DNA from: Tepidiphilus margaritifer DSM 15129 | GTDB taxonomy: Bacteria > Pseudomonadota > Gammaproteobacteria > Burkholderiales > Rhodocyclaceae | DNA: 35,360 bases | NCBI RefSeq assembly: GCF_000425565.1 | Contig: NZ_AUDR01000002.1 | Coordinates: 1 to 35,360 of the forward strand | Reading direction: 5' to 3' | Notes under the pieces: generated by a model | Databases searched by the model: none | Seen by the model: only the letters and a program-made list of their open reading frames with translations | What the model was told of the DNA's origin: nothing | Shown: piece after piece, positions 5,523-17,590 of the stretch | Position numbering within the stretch: the stretch's first letter is position 1 | Layout of the letters: the number at the start of each line of letters is the position of its first letter | Made by a program: the position numbers and the translations under genes

Positions 5523-8399
5523 TCAGCCGCAGGTGCCGACCGCGCCGCAGGCGGTGCAGAAGTCGCAGCCGTCTTTGCGGATCACGGCGTAGTTGCCGCA
5601 TTCGCTGCAGCGCGCGCCTTGCATGAGCTTGGGATCGCGCTCGTCGCGCGGCGCTTCCAGCAGGCCCATTTCGCGGATGGGGAATCCTCGTTCATCCAGG
5701 ATGCCGAGCATGGCGTAGCGGTGGATGATGAGGCGGGCGAGGTAGGCCACGGTGCTGGGGAAGTTTTGCTGGCGGCGATCGCCCGGCACGAAGGCCATGA
5801 AGTCGCCCAGGGGTTCGGGGTAGTTGAGGAGCTTGCGCAGCTTCATGCCGATCCAGGCCGGGTCGATGACGCGCATGTCGAGCGATAGGATCCGGGTGAG
5901 GCCGTCGAGCGAGCGCGGATAATGGCCGGCGAGCCACATGGCGTAGGGTCGGGTCATGGGGCCGGCGCCGTCGGGCGAGGGCAGGGTGATCTCTTTCAGG
6001 CCCAGGATGAAATCGTCGCCCGTGGTCGGGTTCTGGATGTCCACCGTCCAGGAGAGCGTGCCCTCCGTGCCGGTCTTGGGCTCGTGGCGGCTGAAGAGGC
6101 TGTCGAGCACGGGGGTGTCGCCGAGGTGCTCGAAGGCGCCGAGCCGTTCGCAGCGGTAGCGTACCACCTGACCGAAGGCGGAGACGACGCTGGGGAAGCG
6201 CTTGGGTTCGCCATGCGGCGGGAAGGGCATGTCGAAGGATTTCTCGCCCACGACCTTGGCGAGCTCTTCGAGTTTGAGCTGCAGCCAGCCGCGGTCGTTG
6301 GCGCGCATGTCCATGGAGAGCGTCTTGGCGACCGCGCCGAGACCGCGGGGTTGGTCGGCGCCATTGACCCAGACTTCGAAGGGGAAGGCGCCGTGTCCGT
6401 TCTGGTCGATGTGGCCGACGAAGAGGGCGAATTCGCCTTCCGGCGTTTCGAGCATGTAGGTCCAGGCGGGGTTGCCGTCGGGCAGTTTCGGCCGCCCCGG
6501 CCAGCGCAGGCTGGAGAGGACCGGTGCGGGTAGTTTCTGGATGGACAGGCGCCGGTTGGCGTCGGTGAATTCGAGTTCGCTCGTCTCGGCCGTTTTTTCC
6601 TTGGGAGGCTCGACCGTGAGGATGGCGCCGACGACGTTGTTGGGCCGGTAGGTGGCCAGCCCCTTGAGGCCGGATTTCCAGGCGAAGGTATAGAGGTCCT
6701 GGAAGTCGTCGTAGGGGTAGTCTTCGGCGACGTTGACGGTCTTGGAGATGGAGGTGTCGATGTAGGGGGCGACCGCCGCGACCATGGCGGCGTGGGCCTT
6801 GGCCGAGATCTCGAGCGCGGTGACGAAGGCGGGCGGCAGGTGCTCCACGTCGCCGCCCAGATGCTTGTAGAGCCGCCAGGCGTGATCTTCGACGCTGTAT
6901 TCCTTGAAGGTGCCGTCGGCCATGCGCTTGCGCCGGGTATAGGTGTAGGAGAAGGGCGGCTCGATGCCGTTGCTCGCGTTGTCGGCAAAGGCGAGCGAGA
7001 TGGTGCCGGTGGGGGCGATGGAGAGCAGGTGCGAGTTGCGGATGCCGTGCTTGCGGATGAGCGCTTTGAGGTCGGCAGGCAGGCGCGAGGCGAAGTTGCC
7101 GCCGGTGAGGTAGAGGTCGGGATTGAAGAGGGGGAAGGCGCCGCGCTCCTTGGCGAGTTCCACCGAGGCGGTGTAGGCCCGGTCGCGCAGGTAGCGCGAG
7201 ATCTCGGAGGCGGTGAGGCGCGCTTCTTCGGTGTCGTAGCGCTTGCCGAGCATGATGAGGGCGTCGCCCAGCCCGGTGAACCCGAGCCCGACGCGCCGCT
7301 TGCTCATTGCCTCGCGCTGTTGCTCGGGCAGAGGCCAGTGGGTGACGTCGAGGACGTTGTCGAGCATGCGCACGGCCACGTCGACCACCTTGCCGAAGGC
7401 TTCGAAGTCGAAGCGTGCGTGGTCGGTGAAGGGGTCACGCACGAAGAGCGTGAGGTTGATCGAGCCGAGGTCACAGCAACCATAAGGAGGAAGGGGTTGT
7501 TCCGCACAAGGATTGGTGGCCTCGATCGTTTCGCAGTAATAGAGGTTGTTGTCCTGGTTGATGCGGTCGATGAAGAGCACGCCCGGTTCGGCGTGGTCGT
7601 AGGTCGAGCGCATGATCTGGTCCCAGAGCTCGCGCGCGCGTACTTTGCGATAGACCCAGAGTTTGTCTTCGCGCTGGTAGGCGCCGGCGGCCTTGATCTC
7701 GGGGCCGGGCTCGGCTTTGTGCACGAGTTCGACCATCTCGTCGGCTTCGACCGCGCGCATGAAGGCGTCGGTGACCGCGACGGAGATGTTGAAGTTCGAC
7801 AGGTCGCCCTGGTCCTTGGCGTGGATGAAGGTTTCGATGTCGGGGTGGTCGCAGCGCAGCACGCCCATCTGGGCGCCGCGCCGTGCGCCGGCCGATTCCA
7901 CCGTTTCGCAGGAGCGGTCGAAAACGCGCATGTAGGAGACGGGGCCGGAGGCGTTCGATTGGGTGCCGCGCACGAGCGCGCCGTGCGGGCGGATGCGGGA
8001 GAAGTCGTAGCCGACTCCGCCGCCGCGGCGCATGGTCTCGGCCGATTGGGCAAGCGCCGTGTAGATGCCAGGATAGCCGTCGACCGATTCGGTGACGGAG
8101 TCGCCCACCGGTTGGACGAAACAGTTGATCAGCGTGGCTTGCAGCTGGGTGCCGGCGGCGCTGTTGATGCGCCCGGCGGGGATGAATCCGTGCTCCTGCG
8201 CCCAGAGGAATTTCTTTTCCCAGGCGGCGCGCTCTTCTTCCTTTTCGACCGCGGCGAGCGCCCGGGCGACGCGCCGGCGCACGTCGGCGATGGTGCGTTC
8301 GTCGCCTTTGGCATATTTTTCCAGCAGGACCTCGGTGGAGATCTCCTGCGGCGGGAGGGTGTCGATGGTGGGTTTGGTCGCGGTTTTTTCTTGGCTCAT
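5523..8399 (-). CDS. nrdJ: Adenosylcobalamin-dependent ribonucleotide reductase (class II)
   Basis: This 958-residue enzyme starts at the ATG at 8399, with AGGAG seven bases upstream. It reduces ribonucleotides to deoxyribonucleotides with B12 as radical source and does not need a separate small subunit. Visible motifs are NCFVQP with an active-site cysteine at about residue 93, [23 protein letters not shown] with Cys298 and Glu300, and APTGTISL. After about residue 600 come two related copies of a TSCPD-type domain; the blocks [20 protein letters not shown] and [20 protein letters not shown] show the duplication. The C-terminus is a four-cysteine zinc-binding tail (CSECG ... CTACG) ending GTCG. 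A promoter lies just upstream and a strong terminator downstream, so it is monocistronic. Confidence 0.95.
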   Translation of the reverse strand: MSQEKTATKPTIDTLPPQEISTEVLLEKYAKGDERTIADVRRRVARALAAVEKEEERAAWEKKFLWAQEHGFIPAGRINSAAGTQLQATLINCFVQPVGDSVTESVDGYPGIYTALAQSAETMRRGGGVGYDFSRIRPHGALVRGTQSNASGPVSYMRVFDRSCETVESAGARRGAQMGVLRCDHPDIETFIHAKDQGDLSNFNISVAVTDAFMRAVEADEMVELVHKAEPGPEIKAAGAYQREDKLWVYRKVRARELWDQIMRSTYDHAEPGVLFIDRINQDNNLYYCETIEATNPCAEQPLPPYGCCDLGSINLTLFVRDPFTDHARFDFEAFGKVVDVAVRMLDNVLDVTHWPLPEQQREAMSKRRVGLGFTGLGDALIMLGKRYDTEEARLTASEISRYLRDRAYTASVELAKERGAFPLFNPDLYLTGGNFASRLPADLKALIRKHGIRNSHLLSIAPTGTISLAFADNASNGIEPPFSYTYTRRKRMADGTFKEYSVEDHAWRLYKHLGGDVEHLPPAFVTALEISAKAHAAMVAAVAPYIDTSISKTVNVAEDYPYDDFQDLYTFAWKSGLKGLATYRPNNVVGAILTVEPPKEKTAETSELEFTDANRRLSIQKLPAPVLSSLRWPGRPKLPDGNPAWTYMLETPEGEFALFVGHIDQNGHGAFPFEVWVNGADQPRGLGAVAKTLSMDMRANDRGWLQLKLEELAKVVGEKSFDMPFPPHGEPKRFPSVVSAFGQVVRYRCERLGAFEHLGDTPVLDSLFSRHEPKTGTEGTLSWTVDIQNPTTGDDFILGLKEITLPSPDGAGPMTRPYAMWLAGHYPRSLDGLTRILSLDMRVIDPAWIGMKLRKLLNYPEPLGDFMAFVPGDRRQQNFPSTVAYLARLIIHRYAMLGILDERGFPIREMGLLEAPRDERDPKLMQGARCSECGNYAVIRKDGCDFCTACGAVGTCG

Positions 8400-8430
8400 C
8401 GGAAGGCTCCTGGGCGTTTCGTCGGGGCGA

Positions 8431-8459
8431 ACTATAGCCCAGAATCCGGGTAAACGCAA
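8431..8459 (-). promoter_or_regulatory. nrdJ promoter with AT-rich upstream element
   Basis: On the minus strand TTGCGT (8454-8459), 17 bases, then TATAGT (8431-8436). The stretch immediately upstream (8460-8505) is very AT-rich with A/T runs, like an UP element. The predicted leader is about 25 bases, too short for a riboswitch. Confidence 0.6.
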
Positions 8460-8520
8460 AAAATTAAAGTCTTTTTAAATCAATGAGTTATAAAAAATGT
8501 AGTAGTTTCAAAGCCTTGCA

Positions 8521-8538
8521 CATACGACATTTAGTATG
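8521..8538. promoter_or_regulatory. Inverted repeat CATAC-N8-GTATG upstream of nrdJ
   Basis: A perfect 5-bp inverted repeat with an 8-base spacer lies about 65 bases upstream of the nrdJ -35. Its placement suggests a regulator site. It does not look like the NrdR box consensus that I know. The rest of the 209-bp gap (8400-8608) holds only the promoter. Confidence 0.3.
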
Positions 8539-8608
8539 ACAAAAGTATCGGATTTTGGCGAAAACCGGCGCCGCGACAGGGGGTGCGGCACGGCGAAACG
8601 TCGAAAGA

Positions 8609-11138
<2,530 letters not shown>

Positions 11139-11170
11139 GGGGGTGCGAAGGCTTCGTCGCGAGCGGAACC

Positions 11171-11932
11171 TCAGTCACTGGGCGTCACACTGAACCGCAC
11201 GCTGCCCGCCGCTTCGCCCGCCTCGTTCCAGGTGATTTCTTCGACGTCGGTGACGCCGTCGGCGCGGCGCAGTACCAGCGTGCTGCAGCGCGTGCCGTAG
11301 CCCGGTGCTTGAACGAAAATGGCCGACAGGGCCCGTTCCCAGTCGGGGGCGATGCCGGTGTCGGGCAGCAGATCGTCCGGGGCATGCGCCCGGTCGGTGA
11401 GGAGGTCGAGCAGCCGTTCGCGCGAGGGATGGGGAAAGAGCGCGGATTCCAATAAACGGCGGGCACGTTCGGCCTTGGGCCAAGGCGTGTTGAGGAGGGC
11501 GTTCGACAAGACGTGCAGGCCCGGGGGAATGGGGGCGACGCGGCCGGTGCGCGATTCGAGGATCGCCGCCTCGTCACGGTCGATCACGATGAGGTTGAAG
11601 GGCGGGTATTCGTCCTTGCGCTCGGCGAGGCGTTCGAGCACGGCGAGCGGGGCGCTGTCGGCGAGCGCCGCGGCGACGACGAGCGCTCCACGGCTGGGGG
11701 CGCCGGGGCGATGTTGGGCCGGGTCGCGGTAGTTGGTCAGCGCCGCGAGCCGCCCGCTGCGCGTGAGCGCGAGCCAGGTGCCGCCGCCGGTGCGATCGCG
11801 CCCGGCGAGCAGCGGCGCGTCGGGCCACCAGTGCATGGGTTCGGCCGGGCGTGCGAAATATTCGTCGCGATTGGCGGCGAGGATGAGGGGATAGTCCGGG
11901 TGCGCCTGCCAGGCGAAGGCGATGAGGCACAT
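11171..11932 (-). CDS. NRDE (TANGO2-like) family protein
   Basis: This 253-residue protein starts at the ATG at 11932. The family name motif NRDE is at residues 21-24, after the conserved MCLIAFAW start with Cys2. The blocks HWWPDAPLLAGRDRTGGGTW and AALTNYRDP are also typical. Bacterial members have no firmly assigned function; the eukaryotic relative TANGO2 has been linked to haem and lipid handling. The start lies three bases after the ygfZ stop, so it is translated from the ygfZ transcript. Confidence 0.9.
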   Translation of the reverse strand: MCLIAFAWQAHPDYPLILAANRDEYFARPAEPMHWWPDAPLLAGRDRTGGGTWLALTRSGRLAALTNYRDPAQHRPGAPSRGALVVAAALADSAPLAVLERLAERKDEYPPFNLIVIDRDEAAILESRTGRVAPIPPGLHVLSNALLNTPWPKAERARRLLESALFPHPSRERLLDLLTDRAHAPDDLLPDTGIAPDWERALSAIFVQAPGYGTRCSTLVLRRADGVTDVEEITWNEAGEAAGSVRFSVTPSD

Positions 11933-11935
11933 GGG

Positions 11936-12931
11936 TCAATCCAGAGGGTAAGGCAAGGGCAGGGGCTCGGCGTGTGGCCCGTCGGGGGCGCCGATGCGCA
12001 CCTCGCCCGCCTCCGCAGCTTCGCGCTGCAAGACGGCGAGCGCTTCGAACCCGCCCTCGGGGCGGGGCGCCGCGAGGACGATGCGGCCTGCCGCCTGGTC
12101 CCCGAAGGCGGGGGAGAAACATTCGGTACCGGCCGCGGGGGATGCTCCTTCGTTTGCCCCTAGCCGGTACATTCGCCGCTTGAGCCGGCCGAGGTAGTGC
12201 GTGCGGGCCACGATCTCCTGGCCGGGGTAACAGCCTTTGGTGAAACTCACGCCGCCGAGCAGGTCGAGGTTGAGCCATTGGAGGAGGAAGGCTTCGCGGT
12301 TCTCGGGCAAGAGCCAGGGTAACCCATGGCGCACCAGGGCGAGCTGCCAGTCGTCGGTTCCACCGGGGAGGTGACCCGCGGCGAGCAGCGCTTCGAGCCG
12401 TGCGGGAGCAGCCTCGGTGGACAGGAATTCGAGCGCGAGACCGGGGGCGAGGAAGAGCGCCGAGCCTTCTTCGCGGCGTTCTAGCCTGGGCGGAACGAGC
12501 GGCGGCTCGATCCGATCCGGTTGTACGCAGGCAAGGGCGAAGAGCCCTTCTTCGAGGAGGAATTCGACCTTGCTGCGCAGCCGGTAGCGCACGAGGGCGG
12601 CGCGCAAGGGTTCGGCAAGCGCCGCTTCCAAGGCGAGGAGGAAACGATGCTCTGCTTCCCGCCACAGCAGCATCGAGGCAAAGATGCGCCCTTTGGGGGT
12701 GAGCAGTGCCGCCCAGCAGGCTTCGCCGAGGGGAAGACCACGTATCTCGTTCGTCAAGAGATTGTGCAGCAGGGTGGCGGCGTCGGGCCCTTCTGCCGTC
12801 AGGACGGCCAGCGAAGGCAACGGCACGAGGCGCGGGGCGTTTGCGGGTGCAGGGGGGGCGAGCACTTCGTCGCCCACGAGGCGGAAGGGGTGAGGAGCGA
12901 GGAGTTCGGTGAGCGCAGGGGTCAGGGGCAT
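11936..12931 (-). CDS. ygfZ: tRNA-modifying/Fe-S cluster protein YgfZ (folate-binding)
   Basis: This 331-residue protein starts at the ATG at 12931; no ribosome-binding site is visible, and a TTG at 12964 would lie upstream of the predicted transcription start. The diagnostic KGCYPGQE motif is in GVSFTKGCYPGQEIVARTHY. The fold is related to the glycine-cleavage T protein, and YgfZ uses folate in Fe-S enzyme maintenance, including MiaB. It is the first gene of a two-gene operon with the NRDE protein and is divergent from mltG. Confidence 0.92.
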   Translation of the reverse strand: MPLTPALTELLAPHPFRLVGDEVLAPPAPANAPRLVPLPSLAVLTAEGPDAATLLHNLLTNEIRGLPLGEACWAALLTPKGRIFASMLLWREAEHRFLLALEAALAEPLRAALVRYRLRSKVEFLLEEGLFALACVQPDRIEPPLVPPRLERREEGSALFLAPGLALEFLSTEAAPARLEALLAAGHLPGGTDDWQLALVRHGLPWLLPENREAFLLQWLNLDLLGGVSFTKGCYPGQEIVARTHYLGRLKRRMYRLGANEGASPAAGTECFSPAFGDQAAGRIVLAAPRPEGGFEALAVLQREAAEAGEVRIGAPDGPHAEPLPLPYPLD

Positions 12932-12966
12932 GGGAACGACCGAAGGACGGAATTGTCGATCCAAGC

Positions 12967-12994
12967 ATTATAGAATCGCGCTTTTGACCGTCCA
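12967..12994 (-). promoter_or_regulatory. ygfZ promoter
   Basis: On the minus strand TGGACG (12989-12994), 16 bases and a perfect TATAAT (12967-12972), about 36 bases before the ygfZ ATG. The same bases on the plus strand read TATAGAAT and could contribute to mltG transcription, but no matching -35 was found there. Confidence 0.5.
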
Positions 12995-13027
12995 CCCGAC
13001 GGACGGCAGGGCTTTGCGAGGCGTTGC

Positions 13028-14056
13028 GTGGTCAGGAAAAAACACAAGGGCGCTTGGCGGCGATGGGGGGCGGCGATCGTGCTTGCACTGGCCGCCGTGT
13101 TCGGCTTGGCGGGCGCTTCGTTCTGGTGGCTGTGGTTGCGACCCTTGCCGATGCCAGCGGCGACGATGGAAGTGGAAGTGCCGCGGGGCGCTTCGGTGCT
13201 GGAGGCGGGGCGTGCCTTGGTGCGCCAAGGGGTGGGCGTCGAGCCGCATGCCTTGTATCTGCTCGCGCGCCTGCAGCCCGGCAGTTCCATCGTTGCCGGC
13301 TATTATCGCCTCGAACGCGGTCTGACGGCGCCGCAGCTGCTCGATGTGCTGCGCCGGGGCGAGCGCATCCGCGAGAGCCTCACCCTCGTCGAGGGGTGGA
13401 CGTTTGCCCAGATGCGGGCCGCGCTGGAGCATCATCCCTGGGTAGAGAAGACGCTCGCCGGCGCCGACGAGCGGGCGCTCCTTGCGGCGATCGGCGCGCG
13501 TGAGACGCAGGCCGAGGGGCTATTCTTCCCCGATACCTACGTGTTCGACCGCAAAACGCCGGATCGCGAGCTCTACCGCCAGGCCTATCGCAAGATGAGT
13601 GAAGAGCTGCAGGCGGCGTGGCAGGCGCGCGATCCCGATCTGCCTCTGTCCTCGCCCTACGAGGCGCTGATCCTCGCTTCCCTCGTGGAAAAGGAGACGG
13701 GGCGCGCGGAGGATCGGGGCAAAGTGGCTTCGGTTTTCGTCAATCGCCTGCGCCGCGGCATGCCGCTGCAGACCGATCCCACCGTGATCTATGGCCTGGG
13801 GGAGGGATTCGACGGCAACCTGACGCGGCGCCATCTCGGTGAGGATCACCCCTGGAATACCTACACGCGCGGCGGTTTGCCGCCCACGCCGATCTGCCTG
13901 CCGGGTCGGGCGGCGCTGTGGGCGGCGGTCCGTCCGGAGAAGACGGACTACCTTTATTTCGTGGCGCGTGGCGACGGCTCGAGCGAATTCTCGCGCACGC
14001 TCGAAGAACACAATCGCGCGGTGGCGCGCTGGCAGAAAGGACGAAAAAACCCATGA
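13028..14056 (+). CDS. mltG: Endolytic murein transglycosylase
   Basis: This 342-residue inner-membrane enzyme cuts nascent glycan strands and so helps set their length. The GTG start at 13028 follows GAGG by six bases. Residues 1-13 are basic, and about 14-38 form one transmembrane helix (the WGAAIVLALAAVFGLAGASF segment). A LysM-like subdomain follows, then the YceG/MltG catalytic domain with SLVEKETG, where Glu221 is the likely catalytic acid. PLQTDPTVIYGL and WNTYTRGGLPPTPICLPG are further family blocks. It opens a long plus-strand operon, overlapping tmk by ATGA. Confidence 0.94.
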   Translation: MVRKKHKGAWRRWGAAIVLALAAVFGLAGASFWWLWLRPLPMPAATMEVEVPRGASVLEAGRALVRQGVGVEPHALYLLARLQPGSSIVAGYYRLERGLTAPQLLDVLRRGERIRESLTLVEGWTFAQMRAALEHHPWVEKTLAGADERALLAAIGARETQAEGLFFPDTYVFDRKTPDRELYRQAYRKMSEELQAAWQARDPDLPLSSPYEALILASLVEKETGRAEDRGKVASVFVNRLRRGMPLQTDPTVIYGLGEGFDGNLTRRHLGEDHPWNTYTRGGLPPTPICLPGRAALWAAVRPEKTDYLYFVARGDGSSEFSRTLEEHNRAVARWQKGRKNP

Positions 14057-14688
14057 CGGGATCCGCGGGACGCGCGCCCTTCATCACCTTCGAAGGGATC
14101 GACGGAGCGGGGAAGACGACCCAGCTCGAAGCTTTGTGCCATTTCCTGCAGTCGCGCGGCACGCCGTTCGAGCGCACGCGCGAGCCGGGCGGCACCCCCG
14201 CCGGTGAGCGTCTGCGCGAGGTCGTGCTCGCGGAATCGATGCAGGCGGAGACGGAGCTCCTGGTGATGTTCGCCGCGCGCTGCGAGCATGTCCAGGCGCG
14301 CATCCTGCCGGCGCTCGCTGCCGGCCGCTGGGTGGTGTGCGACCGCTTCAGCGACGCTTCCTACGCCTATCAAGTGGGGGGGCGCGGGGTGGACGCGGCG
14401 CGCTTTGCCCAGATCGAGCGCTGGGTGCTGGGAGGATTTCGCCCGGATCTCACTTTTCTCTTCGACCTCGACCCGGCCGTGGCTGCTCGGCGACTTGCGC
14501 AGGCCGGAGCGCGGGGACGGGATCGTTTCGAGCGGCTCGACGAGTGCTTTTTCGCTCGGGTGCGGGCGGCCTATCTCGAACGGGCATCGCGTGAGCCGGG
14601 GCGCTTCCTCGTACTCGATGCAACCCACTCGCCCGAAGTGCTGTCGCAGCAGGTGATCGCGGAGGTACGACGGCGATGGCCGAGTTGA
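14053..14688 (+). CDS. tmk: Thymidylate kinase
   Basis: This 211-residue enzyme phosphorylates dTMP to dTDP. The P-loop FEGIDGAGKTTQ is at residues 13-24. The ERTREPGGTPAGERLR substrate loop and the DRFSDASYAYQ motif follow, then the lid (GARGRDRFERLD). The ATG overlaps the mltG stop (ATGA), and the end overlaps holB by 13 bases, so translation is coupled through three genes. Confidence 0.96.
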   Translation: MTGSAGRAPFITFEGIDGAGKTTQLEALCHFLQSRGTPFERTREPGGTPAGERLREVVLAESMQAETELLVMFAARCEHVQARILPALAAGRWVVCDRFSDASYAYQVGGRGVDAARFAQIERWVLGGFRPDLTFLFDLDPAVAARRLAQAGARGRDRFERLDECFFARVRAAYLERASREPGRFLVLDATHSPEVLSQQVIAEVRRRWPS

Positions 14689-15692
14689 TGCCCTGGCTCG
14701 AACCTTGGTATCGCCGCTTCGTGGCGGCGATGGCCGCAGAACGTGCACCCCAGGCGCTCATGCTCGGTGGGCCGCGCGGCGTGGGCAAAGAGGCGCTCGC
14801 CCAAGCGCTCGCCGCCCGCTGGCTGTGCGAACGACCGCTCGAGGCCGGTGAATCGGCGTGTGGCCAATGCCGTTCCTGCCGCTTGCTGCGTGCCGGAGAT
14901 CATCCTCTCGCCTGGCGTTTGGCGCCGGAGGCTTCGCTGGGGAACGAAGGAAGGCAGATCACGCTCGAACAAATTCGGGATTTACAGGAAGGTTTGAGTC
15001 TGGCAGAGGCCGGGCGGCGGGTGGTGACGATCGTGCCGGCCGAGGCGATGAACCGGTTCACGGCCAATGCGCTCCTCAAGGTGCTGGAGGAGCCTCCGGC
15101 GGGAGTATCATTTTTGCTGGTGACCGAGTCGCCGTCGGCGCTTTTGCCGACGGTGCGCAGCCGCTGCCAGGTTTGGTGGATCGCGCCGCCCGCGCGGGAT
15201 GCCGCACTCGCTTGGCTTGCGACTCAAGAAGGCGGGCCTCAGGCCGCGCCTCTACTCGATCTCGCCGGCGGAGCGCCGCTGGCTGCCTTGCAGTGGGCCC
15301 GTGCCGGCTGGGGGCGGTGGATCGAGCGGTTTCTTGCCGAGGTAGGGGGAGAGGCACCGAAGTCCCCTCTGACGTGGGCAGCCGGGCTGGAATCGTGGCT
15401 CAAGGCCAAGGAGACGCAGGAGAGCGGCTTTGGGCTCGAGGCGTGGATGGATTGGTGGTTGCGCTGGCTGCACGATCTGGCGCGCGTCGCCTCGGGTGCC
15501 CCGGCGCGCCATTTTCCCCAGGCGGGGGAACGCCTGAGGGCGCTCGCCGGTCGCGCTTCCTTGCGTACTTGGCTCGCGCTGGAGACCAAGGCGAGAGCGC
15601 GGGCCGAGTGGGTGAGGCATCCGCTCAATCTGCGCCTCTATCTCGAGGACGTCGTATCGGATTATGCGGATTTGATTGGAGGGAAAGGATGA
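14676..15692 (+). CDS. holB: DNA polymerase III subunit delta'
   Basis: This 338-residue clamp-loader subunit starts at the ATG at 14676, inside the end of tmk. The N-terminal AAA+ domain has a degenerate P-loop (GGPRGVGKEAL) and a zinc-binding loop (CERPLEAGESACGQCRSC). FTANALLKVLEEPPAGVSFL and the SRC motif in LLPTVRSRCQVWW are typical of delta'. The C-terminal third is the helical collar. The gene overlaps pilZ by ATGA, the order also known in Pseudomonas. Confidence 0.93.
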   Translation: MAELMPWLEPWYRRFVAAMAAERAPQALMLGGPRGVGKEALAQALAARWLCERPLEAGESACGQCRSCRLLRAGDHPLAWRLAPEASLGNEGRQITLEQIRDLQEGLSLAEAGRRVVTIVPAEAMNRFTANALLKVLEEPPAGVSFLLVTESPSALLPTVRSRCQVWWIAPPARDAALAWLATQEGGPQAAPLLDLAGGAPLAALQWARAGWGRWIERFLAEVGGEAPKSPLTWAAGLESWLKAKETQESGFGLEAWMDWWLRWLHDLARVASGAPARHFPQAGERLRALAGRASLRTWLALETKARARAEWVRHPLNLRLYLEDVVSDYADLIGGKG

Positions 15693-16057
15693 TGCTCGAG
15701 GAAGGCCCGCGCACCGAAATGCGGCCGACGGTGATGTCGTTGAACGTGGCCAACGTCAGCGCCCTGTATGCGGCCTACATGCCTTTTTTACAGCGCGGCG
15801 GCGTGTTCGTGCCCACGACCAAGCATTACGATCTGGGGGACGAAGTCTTCCTCCTGCTGCAACTGCCCGACGAACCGGAGCGTTTCTCGGTCTCCGGCAC
15901 GGTGGTTTGGATCACGCCTCCGGGCGTTCCGGGGAACCGGGTGCAAGGGATCGGCGTGCATTTCGCCGAATCGGAAACCTCCCAGCAGCTGCGGGTGCGC
16001 ATCGAACGCAAGCTGGGGGCGCTGCTCGGCTCCGGCCGTACGACCCATACGTTGTGA
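15689..16057 (+). CDS. pilZ: Type IV pilus PilZ-domain protein
   Basis: This 122-residue single PilZ domain starts at the ATG at 15689, overlapping the holB stop. It matches the founding PilZ type, for example GGVFVPTTKHYDLGDEVFLL and the terminal GIGVHFAESETSQQLR. The N-terminal RxxxR and the full (D/N)xSxxG motif needed for c-di-GMP binding are not seen, as in Pseudomonas PilZ, which works in pilus assembly with the motor rather than as a c-di-GMP sensor. Pilus genes themselves are not in the window. Confidence 0.88.
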   Translation: MMLEEGPRTEMRPTVMSLNVANVSALYAAYMPFLQRGGVFVPTTKHYDLGDEVFLLLQLPDEPERFSVSGTVVWITPPGVPGNRVQGIGVHFAESETSQQLRVRIERKLGALLGSGRTTHTL

Positions 16058-16069
16058 GGAAAGGAAACG

Positions 16070-16855
16070 ATGACCGTTTTGGTCGATTCGCATTGCCATC
16101 TCGATTTTCCTGGTCTGGCGGAACGCTTGCCGGACGTGTTGGCGAACATGACCGCGAACGGGGTCGGTTATGCGCTTTGTATTGGTGTGACGCTCGAGGA
16201 TTTCCCCAAGGTGCTGGCGGTTGCGCGCAGCGACGATCGGCTATGGGCGAGCGTTGGCGTGCATCCCGATCACGAAGGGGGTGAAGAGCCGACGCTGGAG
16301 CGCCTCGTCGAGCTCGCGGCCGATCCCAAGGTGATCGGCATCGGGGAGACGGGGTTGGACTATTATCGGCTCACCGATCGTCCCGAGTGGCAGCGCGAGC
16401 GCTTTCGTACCCACCTGCGGGCGGCTCGTGCCTGCGGCAAGCCGGTCATCGTACACACGCGCGCCGCGGCCGAAGACACACTGGCGATCCTGCGCGAGGA
16501 AGGGATCGAGACCATCGGCGGGGTGATGCACTGCTTCACCGAATCGCGCGAGGTGGCACGCGCGGCACTCGATTTGGGGATGTACCTTTCCTTTTCCGGC
16601 ATCCTCACCTTCAAGAACGCCGCGGCACTGCGCGACGTGGCTGCGTTCGTGCCCGAGGATCGCGTCCTCGTGGAGACCGATGCGCCGTATCTCGCGCCGG
16701 TGCCGCATCGAGGCAAGACGAACGAGCCGGCTTATGTTCGCTTCGTGGCCGAGTGCCTCGCCCATGTGCGCGGTGTGCCGTTCGAGCGCATCGCCGAGCG
16801 TACCACCGAGAATTTTTTCCGCCTCTTTTCCGGGGCAAGGAGCCTTTTGCAATGA
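16070..16855 (+). CDS. ycfH: TatD-family metal-dependent hydrolase (YcfH type)
   Basis: This 261-residue TIM-barrel hydrolase starts at the ATG at 16070, after AGGAAACG. The metal ligands are SHCHLD at residues 7-12, GETGLDYY, VHTRAA, MHCF and ETDAPYLAP. TatD proteins act as DNases or deoxyribonucleases on damaged DNA, and the YcfH branch lies next to holB in many proteobacteria. The stop overlaps the ankyrin gene start. Confidence 0.93.
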   Translation: MTVLVDSHCHLDFPGLAERLPDVLANMTANGVGYALCIGVTLEDFPKVLAVARSDDRLWASVGVHPDHEGGEEPTLERLVELAADPKVIGIGETGLDYYRLTDRPEWQRERFRTHLRAARACGKPVIVHTRAAAEDTLAILREEGIETIGGVMHCFTESREVARAALDLGMYLSFSGILTFKNAAALRDVAAFVPEDRVLVETDAPYLAPVPHRGKTNEPAYVRFVAECLAHVRGVPFERIAERTTENFFRLFSGARSLLQ

Positions 16856-17565
16856 GTACCCTGCATCGATCCATGAATCTTTCTGGCAAGCGCTGGCTGC
16901 GGACGGCGGCGCTGAGCGCCGCCTTGGGCTGGGGCATCGCCGCGGCCCAGGCTTCCGATCTCGTCGAGGACACGGCACTCGCCGTGCAAAACGGCGACAC
17001 GGCCACGATCCAGAAACTGCTCGCCAAGGGGATAGATCCGAATACCACCGATGAAAAGGGCAATCCGCTGCTGAACCTTGCCGCCGCCAATGGCGACGAG
17101 GCGATGGTTGATCTGCTGCTGCGCTCCGGGGCTTCTCCCAACCGGCGCAACCTCGTCGGCGAGACGCCGGCGATGATGGCGGCGCTCAAAGGGCACGCCA
17201 AGGTGCTGCAGCGCCTGATCGATGCCGGAGCCATCGTCGATCACGCCGGTTGGACGCCTTTGCATTATGCGGCGCTGCAGGGCAATCTCGAGTGCGTCGA
17301 CGTGCTGCTGCGCGCCAAAGTCGATGTGAACGCCGCCGCGCCCAACGGCAGCACGGCCTTGATGTTGGCGGCGCGCAACGGCCACGTGGATGTGGTCAAG
17401 CGCTTGCTCGCTGCCGGAGCGGACACCGAGAAGCTCAACGAAGAAGGGCGTACGGCAGTGAGCTGGGCGTTGGAAAAACAGCAGACCGAGACCGCCGATC
17501 TCATCGAGAAGGCCCGGCGCGCCAAAGGCTTACCGCCGACCAAAGTGCAGCTCGTGATCGAGTGA
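16852..17565 (+). CDS. Exported ankyrin-repeat protein
   Basis: This 237-residue protein starts at the ATG at 16852, with AAGGAG nine bases upstream. Residues 1-34 are a signal peptide (basic start, then RTAALSAALGWGIAAAQA, cut after AQA), so it is probably periplasmic. About five ankyrin repeats follow, for example GNPLLNLAAANGDEAMVDLL, GWTPLHYAALQGNLECVDVL and GSTALMLAARNGHVDVVKRL. Ankyrin repeats bind proteins; the partner is unknown. It overlaps the tatD-like gene by ATGA and is 25 bases ahead of the M20 hydrolase. Confidence 0.9.
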   Translation: MSTLHRSMNLSGKRWLRTAALSAALGWGIAAAQASDLVEDTALAVQNGDTATIQKLLAKGIDPNTTDEKGNPLLNLAAANGDEAMVDLLLRSGASPNRRNLVGETPAMMAALKGHAKVLQRLIDAGAIVDHAGWTPLHYAALQGNLECVDVLLRAKVDVNAAAPNGSTALMLAARNGHVDVVKRLLAAGADTEKLNEEGRTAVSWALEKQQTETADLIEKARRAKGLPPTKVQLVIE

Positions 17566-17590
17566 AAAAATTCTTGAGGTGGGGAGAGGG

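Noticed and set aside
6792-8453. 553-codon open frame on the plus strand
   Set aside because: It is antisense to nrdJ, has low-complexity G/A/V/E-rich sequence and no recognisable domain.
8400-8608. Cobalamin riboswitch upstream of nrdJ
   Set aside because: The predicted leader is about 25 bases and no B12-box-like conserved sequence was found in the region.
11574-12995. 473-codon open frame on the minus strand
   Set aside because: It overlaps ygfZ and the NRDE gene in another frame; the arginine/proline/alanine-rich translation is typical of a shadow frame.
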